Source: Streptomyces sp. SDr-06 (GTDB lineage Bacteria; Actinomycetota; Actinomycetes; Streptomycetales; Streptomycetaceae). Taken from it: a DNA stretch of 64,000 nt. How positions within the stretch are numbered: position 1 is the first letter of the stretch; each line of letters starts with the position of its first letter. A program made the position numbers and the translations under genes. Shown here in pieces: positions 55,061 through 63,516 of the stretch. The stretch covers positions 682,001-746,000 of the forward strand of contig NZ_QOLA01000002.1 in assembly GCF_003324565.1 (NCBI RefSeq). The letters are read 5' to 3'. A model generated the notes under the pieces. That model was not told the DNA's origin, did no database searches, and worked only from the letters and a program-made list of their open reading frames with translations.

Positions 55061-55101
55061 CGGGGGCCGGACAGGGATTGTGGAATGTCCCCCGGCCCCC
55101 G
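55061..55101 (+). terminator. Hairpin between tpiA and secG
   Basis: CGGGGGCCGG (55061-55070) pairs with CCGGCCCCCG (55092-55101), a perfect 10-bp stem with a 21-base loop. Probably terminates or attenuates the glycolytic transcript before secG. Confidence 0.55.
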
Positions 55102-55134
55102 TCGCCATATCAGTCCTAGGAAGTTGGTCCAGCC

Positions 55135-55368
55135 GTGATTGTCGGGTTCTCGATTGCCCTGATCGTCTTCAGCCTGCTGCTGATGCTGCTGGTGCTGATG
55201 CACAAGGGAAAGGGTGGCGGCCTCTCCGACATGTTCGGCGGTGGCATGCAGTCCTCCGTCGGCGGCTCCTCGGTCGCCGAGCGCAACCTCGACCGCATCA
55301 CCATCGTGGTCGGTCTGTTGTGGTTCGCGTGCATTGTCGTACTTGGTCTGCTGATGAAGCTCAAGTAA
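55135..55368 (+). CDS. secG: Preprotein translocase subunit SecG
   Basis: Small membrane subunit of the SecYEG export channel. 77 residues, with helix 1 (VGFSIALIVFSLLLMLLVLMHKGKGGGLSDMFGGG, here described by its key parts: the LMHKGKGGGLSDMFGG loop) and helix 2 near residues 56-74 ending MKLK. GTG 55135 starts MIVGFSIALIV, with AGGAAG 11 bases upstream. The tpiA-secG-rbpA neighbourhood is conserved in actinomycetes. Confidence 0.95.
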   Translation: MIVGFSIALIVFSLLLMLLVLMHKGKGGGLSDMFGGGMQSSVGGSSVAERNLDRITIVVGLLWFACIVVLGLLMKLK

Positions 55369-55413
55369 GCCGTCGTCGTTCGGCGTTTCGGGGGTGGGGT
55401 GTAACTCCAATCA

Positions 55414-55442
55414 CTGGACGCGCGTTGGGCCTTACGTAGACT
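55414..55442 (+). promoter_or_regulatory. Candidate promoter of rbpA
   Basis: CTGGAC (55414-55419), 17 bases, TAGACT (55437-55442), about 40 bases before the rbpA GTG. A principal-sigma type promoter. No GGAAT-N18-GTT sigma-R site is visible between secG and rbpA, although rbpA of S. coelicolor is known to be partly sigma-R dependent. Confidence 0.5.
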
Positions 55443-55481
55443 GGGGCATCTTCGAGCACCATCACGCAGGGAGTTACGACC

Positions 55482-55817
55482 GTGGCAAGTGGCAACGCGA
55501 TCCGGGGAAGCCGGGTCGGAGCGGGGCCGATGGGGGAGGCCGAGCGGGGCGAGTCCGCGCCGCGCCTCCGCATCTCCTTCTGGTGCTCGAACGGGCACGA
55601 GACGCAGCCGAGCTTCGCCAGTGACGCACAGGTTCCGGAGACGTGGGACTGCCCGCGCTGCGGATTCCCCGCAGGACAGGACCGGGACAACCCGCCGGAC
55701 CCGCCGCGTACCGAGCCCTACAAGACGCACCTGGCGTACGTGCGGGAACGGCGCAGCGACGCGGACGGCGAGGCGATCCTCGCCGAGGCACTCGCCAAGC
55801 TCCGGGGCGAGATCTGA
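55482..55817 (+). CDS. rbpA: RNA polymerase-binding protein RbpA
   Basis: Actinobacteria-specific factor that binds RNA polymerase and the principal sigma factor, stabilises the open complex and raises rifampicin tolerance. 111 residues. Start MASGNAIRGSRVGAGPMGEAE (N-terminal tail), the core with WCSNGH and CPRCGFPAGQD around residues 34-67 (zinc-type Cys/His), and the C-terminal sigma-interacting helix (KTHLAYVRERRSDADGEAI). GTG 55482. Monocistronic, with a strong terminator after it. Confidence 0.97.
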   Translation: MASGNAIRGSRVGAGPMGEAERGESAPRLRISFWCSNGHETQPSFASDAQVPETWDCPRCGFPAGQDRDNPPDPPRTEPYKTHLAYVRERRSDADGEAILAEALAKLRGEI

Positions 55818-55822
55818 CAGTT

Positions 55823-55865
55823 GAAGGGCCCAGAGGGTGAACTCGGTTCATCCGCGGGGCCCTTC
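55823..55865 (+). terminator. rbpA terminator
   Basis: GAAGGGCCC (55823-55831) and GGGCCCTTC (55857-55865) pair perfectly; an inner GGGTGAAC/GTTCATCC stem with a TCG loop extends the hairpin. It begins 6 bases past the stop. Confidence 0.85.
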
Positions 55866-55923
55866 GGTGCATCCGGGCCCCGCGCCGGGCGCCGTGCGAG
55901 GTGAATGGCCAGGTCACCGGCGA

Positions 55924-55946
55924 TTGTCAGTGGCGCCCCCTACCTT
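55924..55946 (+). promoter_or_regulatory. PafBC/RecA-independent DNA-damage promoter of an MFS gene
   Basis: TTGTCAGTG (55924-55932), 8 bases, TACCTT (55941-55946). All fixed positions match. A start near 55953 leaves a leader of about 22 nt with GAGGGGGAG before GTG 55975. Confidence 0.8.
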
Positions 55947-55974
55947 GTGAAGCAGCCGATCACGAGGGGGAGTT

Positions 55975-57204
55975 GTGGCAGCAGTGCAGGCCATGCAGGG
56001 CGCGTCGGGCGCGTCGGCCACGCCCGCCTGGCGCGGGGGATTCGGCAGGCTTTGGACGGCGGCCGTCGTCAGCCGTTTCGGTGACTCCCTGCGCACCGCC
56101 GCCCTGCCCCTCCTCGCCACCGGCCTCACCACCGACCCGCTCCTCATCGCGCTCGTCACCGCCTGCGGATACCTGCCCTGGCTGCTGTTCGGACTGCTCG
56201 GCGGGGCGCTCGCCGACCGGGTGGACCAGCGCCGCGCCATGTGGGCCGTCGACCTGGTGCGCGGCGCCCTGGTCGCCGCCTTCGCCGTGGCCGTGGGTGC
56301 CGGCCACGCCTCCATGGTCCTGCTCATAGCGTTCGCCTTCGCGCTCACCACCCTCCAGACCCTCTTCGACAACGCCGCCACCGCCCTGCTGCCCTCGCTC
56401 GTGCCCAGCGGCGCGCTGGGCAGTGCGAACGCCCGGCTGATGACCGGACAGCAGATAGCGGGTGGCTTCCTCGCGGCGCCGCTGGTGCCGGTGCTCCTGG
56501 CCCTGTCGGCCGCGGCGCCGTACGGGGTCGACGCGGCCAGCTATGTGCTCGCCGCCGGGCTCGTCGCCTCACTGCGCGTCGACGCCCCGCGGCGCCCGGC
56601 CCGGAAAGCCGGGGCCACGCTGAGGGCGGAGATCGCCGAGGGGCTGCGGGCGCTGTGGGCCGACCGGGCGCTGCGCGGACTGTGCGCGGCCACCACCGTG
56701 TGCAACCTCGGCATGGGCGCCCTCATCGCCACCCTGGTCCTGCACGTCACCGGCTGGCTGCACGCCGGGCACGGCGGCTATGCCGCGACCATCACGGCGT
56801 ACGGGGGCGGGAGCGTGGCCGGCGGGCTGCTGGCCCAGCGGTGTGCGCGCCGGCTCGGGCGGATACGCAGCGTGCTGGCCGCCGGAGCCGTCCAGGCCTG
56901 CTGTCTGGCGGCCATGGGCACGGTCCGCGCGCTGGGGGTGACGGTCGCCGCCATGGCGCTCTTCGGGCTCATGGGGATGGTGTGGAACGTGAACCTGACG
57001 ACGCTGATGCAGGAGCGCGCCCCGGAGGCGATGCTGGGACGGGTGAGCGCGGCGTTCCGCACGCTGGCCGTGGCGGGCGCACCGCTGGGCGCCCTGGCGG
57101 GCGGCGCGGCGGCCGCGTCCTGGGGCCTCAACACCCCGGCCCTACTGGCGTCCGGCTTGTTCCTTGCCGCGGTCGTCGCGCTGATTCCTGCCCGCACCGC
57201 CTGA
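55975..57204 (+). CDS. MFS transporter, likely DNA-damage inducible
   Basis: A 409-residue major facilitator with about 12 helices of the DHA3-like (macrolide-efflux type) group: FGRLWTAAVVSRFGDSLRTAALPLLATGLT at the N-terminus is summarised by its VSRFGDSLRTAALPLLA core, GALADRVDQRRAMWAVDL is motif A, and FGLMGMVWNVNLTTLMQERAPEAMLGRV is typical of that group (key part NVNLTTLMQERAP). Substrate unknown; efflux inferred. GTG 55975 has a GAGGGGGAG site. A perfect PafBC-type promoter suggests induction by DNA-damaging compounds, so the pump could export such agents. pgi follows 67 bases on. Confidence 0.88.
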   Translation: MAAVQAMQGASGASATPAWRGGFGRLWTAAVVSRFGDSLRTAALPLLATGLTTDPLLIALVTACGYLPWLLFGLLGGALADRVDQRRAMWAVDLVRGALVAAFAVAVGAGHASMVLLIAFAFALTTLQTLFDNAATALLPSLVPSGALGSANARLMTGQQIAGGFLAAPLVPVLLALSAAAPYGVDAASYVLAAGLVASLRVDAPRRPARKAGATLRAEIAEGLRALWADRALRGLCAATTVCNLGMGALIATLVLHVTGWLHAGHGGYAATITAYGGGSVAGGLLAQRCARRLGRIRSVLAAGAVQACCLAAMGTVRALGVTVAAMALFGLMGMVWNVNLTTLMQERAPEAMLGRVSAAFRTLAVAGAPLGALAGGAAAASWGLNTPALLASGLFLAAVVALIPARTA

Positions 57205-57270
57205 TCAATTAGGTTGGAGGGGCAGTGGGGCAGGTACGCACGTACGAGAAGAAGTGGGCTGATGCCGCAG

Positions 57271-58923
57271 ATGAACGCAGGAAGCCGTACCAGGCTCAAC
57301 CAGATGCCCGAGTGGATCGCACTGGGCAAGCACCGGGAGCAGTTGGGCGACACCCATCTGCGGGAGCTGTTCGCCGCCGAGCCCGGCCGCGGCACCGACT
57401 ACACCCTGCAGGTCGGCGATCTCCATCTCGACTACTCCAAGCACCTGGTGACCGGTGAGACCCTCGCGCTCCTGCGCGAGCTGGCCGCGGCCACCGATGT
57501 CGCCCGGCTGCGGGACGCCATGTTCCGTGGCGAGAAGATCAACACCACCGAGAACCGCGCGGTGCTGCACACCGCGCTGCGCGCCCCGCGGGACGCGGTG
57601 ATCGAGGTCGACGGCGAGAACGTGGTGCCCGAGGTGCACGCCGTCCTCGACAAGATGGCCGCCTTCTCCCAGAAGATCCGCTCGGGCGAGTGGACCGGTC
57701 ACACGGGCAAGCGCATCAAGAACGTCGTCAACATCGGCATCGGCGGCTCCGACCTCGGTCCCGCGATGGCGTACGAGGTCCTGAAGTCGTTCACCGACCG
57801 TGAGCTGACGGTCCGTTTCGTCTCCAACGTGGACGGCGCCGACCTCCACGAGGCGGTCCGTGACCTGGACGCGGCCGAGACGCTGTTCATCATCGCGTCC
57901 AAGACGTTCACCACCATCGAGACCATCACCAACGCCACCTCGGCGCGCAACTGGCTGCTCACGGAGCTGAAGGCCGATCAGGACGCCGTCGCCCGGCACT
58001 TCGTGGCCCTGTCGACCAACGCCGACAAGGTCGCCGAGTTCGGCATCGACACGGCCAACATGTTCGGTTTCTGGGACTGGGTCGGCGGCCGCTACTCCTT
58101 CGACTCGGCCATCGGCCTCTCGCTGATGATCGCCGTGGGAGCCGACCGGTTCCGCGAGATGCTGGACGGCTTCCACCTGGTCGACGAGCACTTCCGCACG
58201 GCCCCGGCGGAGTCCAACGTGCCGTTGCTGCTCGGCCTGTTGGGCGTGTGGTACGGCGCCTTCTTCGACGCCCAGTCGCACGCGGTGCTGCCGTACTCGC
58301 ACTACCTGTCCAAGTTCACCGCGTACCTCCAGCAGCTGGACATGGAGTCCAACGGCAAATCCGTGGACCGCGACGGCAACCCGGTCGAGTGGCAGACCGG
58401 GCCGGTCGTGTGGGGCACTCCGGGCACCAACGGGCAGCACGCGTACTACCAGTTGATCCACCAGGGCACCAAGGTCATCCCGGCCGACTTCATCGGCTTC
58501 GCCCGGCCGGTCGCCGATCTGCTGCCGGGTCTGGTCGCCCAGCACGACCTCCTGATGGCCAACTTCTTCGCCCAGACGCAGGCACTGGCCTTCGGCAAGA
58601 CGCCGGACGAGGTGCGCGCGGAGGGCGTGGCCGAGGAGCTCGTGCCGCACAAGACGTTCAAGGGCAACCACCCCACCACCACGATCCTGGCCAAGGAGCT
58701 GACCCCCTCGGTCCTCGGCCAGCTGATCGCCCTGTACGAGCACAAGGTGTTCGTACAGGGAGCCATCTGGAACATCGACTCCTTCGACCAGTGGGGTGTC
58801 GAGCTCGGCAAGGTCCTCGCCAAGCGCGTCGAGCCCGCCCTGACCGAGGGGGCGGACGTGCCGGGTCTTGACGCCTCCAGCAAGGCCCTGGTCGCCAAGT
58901 ACCGCTCGCTGCGCGGCCGTTGA
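57271..58923 (+). CDS. pgi: Glucose-6-phosphate isomerase
   Basis: Interconverts glucose 6-phosphate and fructose 6-phosphate. 550 residues, the usual long form. [53 protein letters not shown], the second signature [14 protein letters not shown] and [13 protein letters not shown] are present, along with the Glu and Lys of the active site ([20 protein letters not shown]). ATG 57271 ([15 protein letters not shown]) fits the family start; ATG 57262 is three codons upstream and equally possible. It converges on the pentose phosphate operon across a bidirectional hairpin. Confidence 0.97.
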   Translation: MNAGSRTRLNQMPEWIALGKHREQLGDTHLRELFAAEPGRGTDYTLQVGDLHLDYSKHLVTGETLALLRELAAATDVARLRDAMFRGEKINTTENRAVLHTALRAPRDAVIEVDGENVVPEVHAVLDKMAAFSQKIRSGEWTGHTGKRIKNVVNIGIGGSDLGPAMAYEVLKSFTDRELTVRFVSNVDGADLHEAVRDLDAAETLFIIASKTFTTIETITNATSARNWLLTELKADQDAVARHFVALSTNADKVAEFGIDTANMFGFWDWVGGRYSFDSAIGLSLMIAVGADRFREMLDGFHLVDEHFRTAPAESNVPLLLGLLGVWYGAFFDAQSHAVLPYSHYLSKFTAYLQQLDMESNGKSVDRDGNPVEWQTGPVVWGTPGTNGQHAYYQLIHQGTKVIPADFIGFARPVADLLPGLVAQHDLLMANFFAQTQALAFGKTPDEVRAEGVAEELVPHKTFKGNHPTTTILAKELTPSVLGQLIALYEHKVFVQGAIWNIDSFDQWGVELGKVLAKRVEPALTEGADVPGLDASSKALVAKYRSLRGR

Positions 58924-58967
58924 GCCCCTGGCTGCCGTCCTGACGGCGGACTCGCCCGTACAGCACT

Positions 58968-59007
58968 CCGGCCCGGTCCCGCCCCCGAGGGGGTGGGACC
59001 GGGCCGG
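58968..59007. terminator. Bidirectional terminator between pgi and pgl
   Basis: A 19-bp stem: CCGGCCCGGTCCCGCCCCC (58968-58986) against GGGGGTGGGACCGGGCCGG (58989-59007), with one G-T pair. It lies between the convergent pgi and pgl genes. Confidence 0.85.
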
Positions 59008-59025
59008 TTGCCGTGGCGGGTGGCG

Positions 59026-59808
59026 TCAGGGAGACGCCGGGGGGTACAGCGACCGCGGCAGCTGGGACGCGGCCGCCGCGTCCAGCAGCCACAGGGTGCG
59101 GGCCCGGCCGTAGGCGCCGGCTGCCGGGGCCTGCACCTCGCCCGCGCCCGACAGGGCCACCGCCGCGGCGTGCGCCTTGTCCTCGCCCGCCGCCAGCAGC
59201 CAGACCTCACGCGCCGCCCGGATGGCCGGGAGGGTGAGCGAGATCCGGGTGGGCGGCGGCTTGGGCGCGCCGTGCACCCCGACGACCATCCGCTCGGTCT
59301 CCCGCACCGCGGGCAACTCCGGGAAGAGGGACGCCACATGGGTGTCCGGGCCGACGCCCAGCATCAGCACGTCGAACCTCGGCACGGGGCCGTGGTCCTC
59401 GGGCCCCGCCGCCGCGGCGAGCTCCGCCGCGTAGGCGGCGGCCGCCGCGTCCGCGTCGTTGCCGTACGCGCCGCCCGAAGCGGGCATCGCGTGCACCCGC
59501 TTCGGGTCCAGCGGCACCCCGTCCAGCAGCGCGGCGCGCGCCTGTGTGTAGTTCCGCTCCGGGTCGTCCTCGGCCACGAAACGCTCGTCGCCCCACCACA
59601 GGTCAAGGCGCGACCAGTCGATCGCGTCCCGGGCCGGTGAGGAGGCCAGCGCGGCGAGGAGCCCGTTGCCGTTGCGGCCGCCCGTGAGGACCACGGACGC
59701 CGAGCCGCGGGCGGCCTGGGCGTCCACGACCTTCGTGATCAGCCGGGCCGCCGCGGCCTGGGCCATCAGCTCCTTGTCGCGGTGGACGACGAGCTGAGGC
59801 GTGCTCAC
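59026..59808 (-). CDS. pgl: 6-phosphogluconolactonase
   Basis: Hydrolyses 6-phosphogluconolactone in the oxidative pentose phosphate pathway. 260 residues of the DevB/Pgl type. VVLTGGRNGNGLLAAL (family usually TGGST), DLWWGDERFVAEDDPERN (catalytic region), MPASGGAYG, VLMLGVGPDTHVASLFP and GVHGAPKPPPTRISLTLPAI are the conserved blocks. The GTG at 59806-59808 overlaps the opcA stop by four bases (GTGA). Last gene of the tkt-tal-zwf-opcA-pgl operon. Confidence 0.95.
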   Translation of the reverse strand: MSTPQLVVHRDKELMAQAAAARLITKVVDAQAARGSASVVLTGGRNGNGLLAALASSPARDAIDWSRLDLWWGDERFVAEDDPERNYTQARAALLDGVPLDPKRVHAMPASGGAYGNDADAAAAAYAAELAAAAGPEDHGPVPRFDVLMLGVGPDTHVASLFPELPAVRETERMVVGVHGAPKPPPTRISLTLPAIRAAREVWLLAAGEDKAHAAAVALSGAGEVQAPAAGAYGRARTLWLLDAAAASQLPRSLYPPASP

Positions 59809-60830
59809 TTGGCCGCTGCCTTCTTGGCCGGTGCCGCCTTCTTCGCGGGAGCCGGCTTGGCCTCCGCGTCGGCGTCGGCGGCCGGGGCGGTCTTGGCCTC
59901 CACCGAGTCGCCGAGCCGGTCCACGCCGAACTTCAGCGCGGACGCGTAGGTGTCGTCCGGGTCGAGGCGGCGCAGTTCCTCCGCGATGAGCTCGGAGGTC
60001 TCGCGGCGCTTGAGCGCGACCGCCCGGTCCGGCTGGCCCTGCATGGACAGGGTCGCGAGCGAGCCGTCGGCGCGGTCCAGGACGATCGGGCCGCAGTCCG
60101 TCTCCATGCGTACGGCGGTCAGGCCCGGGCCGGTCGACAGGGAGCGCTTGACCGACACGTTCAGCCGGTCGGCGAGCCACATCCCGAGCAGTTCGCAGCT
60201 CGGGTTGAACTCCTCGCCCTCCACCTCGACGCTCGTGACCTTGCAGGGCACCTGGTCGAGGGCCGCGGCCAGCATCGAGCGCCAGGGCGTGATGCGGGTC
60301 CACGACAGGTCGGTGTCACCGGGGGTGTAGGCCTCGGCGCGGGCGGTCAGCTCCTGTATGGGCTGCTCGGCCGCGTAGGTGTCGGTGACGCGGCGCTGGG
60401 CGAGCGCGCCCAGCGGGTCCTGCGCCGGGTCGATCGGCGCGTTCACCGGCCACCAGACGACGACCGGCGCGTCCGGCAGGAGCAGCGGCAGGACCACCGA
60501 CTGGGCGTGGTTGAGCACCTCGCCGTACAGCCGCAGGACCACCGTCTCGCCGGTGCCCGCGTCCGCGCCCACCCGCACCTCGGCGTCGAGGCGCGAGCTC
60601 GTGCGGTCCCGGGGCGAGCGCGAGACGCGCTTGATGACCACGAGGGTGCGCGAGGGGTGCTCGCGCGAGGCGTCGCCAGCAGCGCGCAGGGCGTCGTAGG
60701 CGTTCTCCTCGTCGGTGACGATGACGAGGGTGAGCACCATGCCGACGGCGGGGGTGCCGACGGCCCGGCGGCCCTGGACCAGCGCCTTGTTGATCTTGCT
60801 GGCCGTGGTGTCCGTAAGGTCGATCTTCAT
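59805..60830 (-). CDS. opcA: Glucose-6-phosphate dehydrogenase assembly protein OpcA
   Basis: Required for assembly or redox-linked activation of glucose-6-phosphate dehydrogenase in actinobacteria and cyanobacteria. 341 residues; MKIDLTDTTASKINKAL, VVIKRVSRSPRDRTSSRLDAEV, VLPLLLPDAPVVVWWPVNAP and DLSWTRITPWRSMLAAALDQ are typical. The last 30 residues are an added Ala/Pro/Lys tail ending [13 protein letters not shown], similar to the UvrA tail. ATG 60828-60830 overlaps the zwf stop (ATGA) and its own stop overlaps pgl (GTGA), giving tight coupling. Confidence 0.95.
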   Translation of the reverse strand: MKIDLTDTTASKINKALVQGRRAVGTPAVGMVLTLVIVTDEENAYDALRAAGDASREHPSRTLVVIKRVSRSPRDRTSSRLDAEVRVGADAGTGETVVLRLYGEVLNHAQSVVLPLLLPDAPVVVWWPVNAPIDPAQDPLGALAQRRVTDTYAAEQPIQELTARAEAYTPGDTDLSWTRITPWRSMLAAALDQVPCKVTSVEVEGEEFNPSCELLGMWLADRLNVSVKRSLSTGPGLTAVRMETDCGPIVLDRADGSLATLSMQGQPDRAVALKRRETSELIAEELRRLDPDDTYASALKFGVDRLGDSVEAKTAPAADADAEAKPAPAKKAAPAKKAAAK

Positions 60831-62359
60831 GGCCGACGCCAGCTCCGTCCGTCTCGTGCGAGCATTTCGTCCGCCTCGTCCGGGCCCCAGGTCCCCGACG
60901 GGTACTGGGCGGGCTTGCCGTGCTTGTCCCAGTACTGCTCGATCGGGTCGAGGATCTTCCAGGACAGCTCGACCTCCTCCACGCGCGGGAAGAGGTTGGA
61001 GTCGCCGAGCAGGACGTCGAGGATGAGGCGTTCGTACGCCTCGGGGCTCGACTCCGTGAAGGACTCGCCGTAGGCGAAGTCCATGGAGACGTCCCGGACC
61101 TCCATCGAGGTGCCCGGCACCTTGGAGCCGAAGCGCACGGTCACGCCCTCGTCCGGCTGCACCCGGATGACCAGGGCGTTCTGGCCCAGCTCCTCCGTGG
61201 CGGTGTGGTCGAAGGGGGAGTGCGGGGCGCGCTGGAAGACCACCGCGATCTCCGTGACGCGCCGGCCGAGGCGCTTGCCGGTGCGCAGGTAGAACGGGAC
61301 GCCCGCCCAGCGGCGGTTGTCGATCTCCAGCTTGATGGCGGCGTAGGTGTCGGTCTTCGACTTGGGGTCGATGCCGTCTTCCTGGAGGTAGCCGACCGCC
61401 TTCTCGCCGCCCTGCCACCCGGCCGCGTACTGCGCGCGGACCGTGTCCTTGCCGAGGTCCTTGGGCAGCCGCACGGCGCCGAGCACCTTGGTCTTCTCGG
61501 CCGCGAGTGCGTCCGCGTCGAAGGAGGCGGGCTCCTCCATCGCGGTGAGCGCCATCAGCTGGAGCAGGTGGTTCTGGATGACGTCACGGGCCGCGCCGAT
61601 GCCGTCGTAGTAGCCGGCCCGGCCGCCGATGCCGATGTCCTCGGCCATCGTGATCTGCACGTGGTCGACGTAGGAGCGGTTCCACAGCGGCTCGAACATG
61701 GTGTTCGCGAACCGCAGGGCCAGGATGTTCTGAACGGTCTCCTTGCCCAGGTAGTGGTCGATCCGGAAGACCTCGTTGGGCGGAAAGACCTCGTGGACGA
61801 CCTGGTTGAGCTCCTTGGCGGAGACCAGGTCGTGGCCGAAGGGCTTCTCGATGACCGCGCGGCGCCAGGAGCCGTTCTTCTGGTCGGCGAGCCCGTGCTT
61901 CTTGAGCTGCTGGACGACCTTGGGGAAGAACTTCGGCGGCACCGACAGGTAGAAGGCGAAGTTGCCGCCCGTGCCCTGCGCCTTGTCGAGCTCCTGGATG
62001 GTCGACTTCAGCGTCTCGAACGCCTCGTCGTCGTCGAAGTCACCCTGGACGAAGCGCATCCCCTGGATGAGCTGCTGCCAGACCTCCTCACGGAACGGCG
62101 TACGGGCGTGCGCCTTGACCGCGTCGTGGACCTCCTGCGCGAAGTCCTCGTCCTGCCACTCGCGGCGGGCGAAGCCGATCAGCGAAAAGCCCGGCGGGAG
62201 CAGACCCCGGTTGGCGAGGTCGTAGACGGCGGGCATCAACTTTTTACGGGACAAATCGCCTGTGACGCCGAAGATCACCAGACCCGACGGCCCCGCGATG
62301 CGCGGGAGCCGTCGGTCTGCGGCGTCACGAAGCGGGTTCGCTTCGCGGATCGCGGTCAA
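60827..62359 (-). CDS. zwf: Glucose-6-phosphate 1-dehydrogenase
   Basis: First enzyme of the oxidative pentose phosphate pathway, making NADPH. 510 residues. GLVIFGVTGDLSRKKLMPA is the dinucleotide-binding start; EKPFGHDLVSAKEL and FRIDHYLGKETVQN contain the active-site His and Lys; LRTGKRLGRRVTE follows. The start is an unusual TTG at 62357-62359, three bases after the tal stop, with GGAGG from the end of tal at good spacing; no ATG or GTG fits as well. Its stop overlaps the opcA ATG. Confidence 0.97.
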   Translation of the reverse strand: MTAIREANPLRDAADRRLPRIAGPSGLVIFGVTGDLSRKKLMPAVYDLANRGLLPPGFSLIGFARREWQDEDFAQEVHDAVKAHARTPFREEVWQQLIQGMRFVQGDFDDDEAFETLKSTIQELDKAQGTGGNFAFYLSVPPKFFPKVVQQLKKHGLADQKNGSWRRAVIEKPFGHDLVSAKELNQVVHEVFPPNEVFRIDHYLGKETVQNILALRFANTMFEPLWNRSYVDHVQITMAEDIGIGGRAGYYDGIGAARDVIQNHLLQLMALTAMEEPASFDADALAAEKTKVLGAVRLPKDLGKDTVRAQYAAGWQGGEKAVGYLQEDGIDPKSKTDTYAAIKLEIDNRRWAGVPFYLRTGKRLGRRVTEIAVVFQRAPHSPFDHTATEELGQNALVIRVQPDEGVTVRFGSKVPGTSMEVRDVSMDFAYGESFTESSPEAYERLILDVLLGDSNLFPRVEEVELSWKILDPIEQYWDKHGKPAQYPSGTWGPDEADEMLARDGRSWRRP

Positions 62360-62362
62360 GAT

Positions 62363-63481
62363 TTACGCCTCCGAGGGTGCGAGGCGCTTGAGCTCCGCCT
62401 CGGTGGACTTGAGCAGGTCGTTCCAGGCGCCTTCGAACTTCTCCACGCCCTCGTCCTCGAGGAGCTGCACGACCTCGTCGTAGGAGATCCCCAGCTTCTC
62501 GACGGCGTCGAGGTCGGCGCGGGCCTGCTCGTAGGTGCCGGTCACCGTGTCGCCGGTGATCTGCCCGTGGTCGGCCGTGGCCTCCAGGGTGGCCTCCGGC
62601 ATGGTGTTGACCGTGTTCGGGGCGACCAGGTCGTCCACGTACAGGGTGTCCTTGTACGCCTTGTCCTTGACGCCGGTGGAGGCCCACAGCGGGCGCTGCT
62701 TGTTGGCGTGCGCCTTGTCGAGGGCGGCCCAGCGGTCGGAGGCGAAGACCTCCTCGTACGCCTGGTAGGCGAGCCGCGCGTTGGCCAGACCGGCCTTGCC
62801 GCGGGCGGCCTTGGCCTCGTCGGTGCCGAGCGCGTCGATCCGCTTGTCGATCTCGGTGTCCACGCGGGACACGAAGAAGGACGCCACGGAGTGGATCTTC
62901 GAGAGATCCAGGCCGCGCTCCTTGGCCTTCTCCAGGCCCGAGAGGTAGGCGTCCATGACCTTGCGGTAGCGCTCGAGCGAGAAGATCAGCGTGACGTTGA
63001 CGCTGATGCCGAGGCCGATGGTCTCGGTGATCGCCGGCAGACCCGCCTCGGTGGCCGGGATCTTGATGAGCGTGTTGGGCCGGTCCACCAGCCAGGCCAG
63101 CTGCTTGGCCTCGGCGACCGTGGCGCGGGTGTTGTGCGCCAGGCGGGGGTCGACCTCGATGGAGACCCGGCCGTCCTGGCCGTCGGTGGCGTCGAAGACC
63201 GGGCGCAGGATGTCGGCGGCGTCCCTCACGTCAGCCGTCGTGATCATGCGGATGGCTTCTTCGACGGTCACCTCGCGGGCCGCGAGGTCGGTCAGCTGGG
63301 TGTCGTAGCCGTCACCCTGGCTGATCGCCTTCTGGAAGATCGACGGGTTGGTGGTGACGCCGACCACGTGCGACTGGTCGATCAGCTCGGCCAGGTTGCC
63401 GGACGTGATCCGCTTGCGCGACAGGTCGTCGAGCCAGATCGCCACGCCTTCGTCGGAGAGGCGCTTGAGTGCGTCTGTCAT
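62363..63481 (-). CDS. tal: Transaldolase
   Basis: Moves a dihydroxyacetone unit between sugar phosphates in the non-oxidative pentose phosphate pathway. 372 residues, the bacterial type IIB-like length. [15 protein letters not shown] is the N-terminal signature; [15 protein letters not shown] has the Schiff-base Lys; [13 protein letters not shown] and [18 protein letters not shown] follow. ATG 63479-63481 has AGGAGA about 10 bases upstream. It lies 35 bases after tkt and 3 before zwf. Confidence 0.97.
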   Translation of the reverse strand: MTDALKRLSDEGVAIWLDDLSRKRITSGNLAELIDQSHVVGVTTNPSIFQKAISQGDGYDTQLTDLAAREVTVEEAIRMITTADVRDAADILRPVFDATDGQDGRVSIEVDPRLAHNTRATVAEAKQLAWLVDRPNTLIKIPATEAGLPAITETIGLGISVNVTLIFSLERYRKVMDAYLSGLEKAKERGLDLSKIHSVASFFVSRVDTEIDKRIDALGTDEAKAARGKAGLANARLAYQAYEEVFASDRWAALDKAHANKQRPLWASTGVKDKAYKDTLYVDDLVAPNTVNTMPEATLEATADHGQITGDTVTGTYEQARADLDAVEKLGISYDEVVQLLEDEGVEKFEGAWNDLLKSTEAELKRLAPSEA

Positions 63482-63516
63482 GAGGATTGCATCTCCTACT
63501 AGTTCGTATACCGGCG

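Noticed and set aside
55082..55107. GGAAT upstream of secG as a sigma-R site
   Set aside because: The bases after an 18-base spacer are CCA, not GTT, and the GGAAT lies in the loop of a hairpin.
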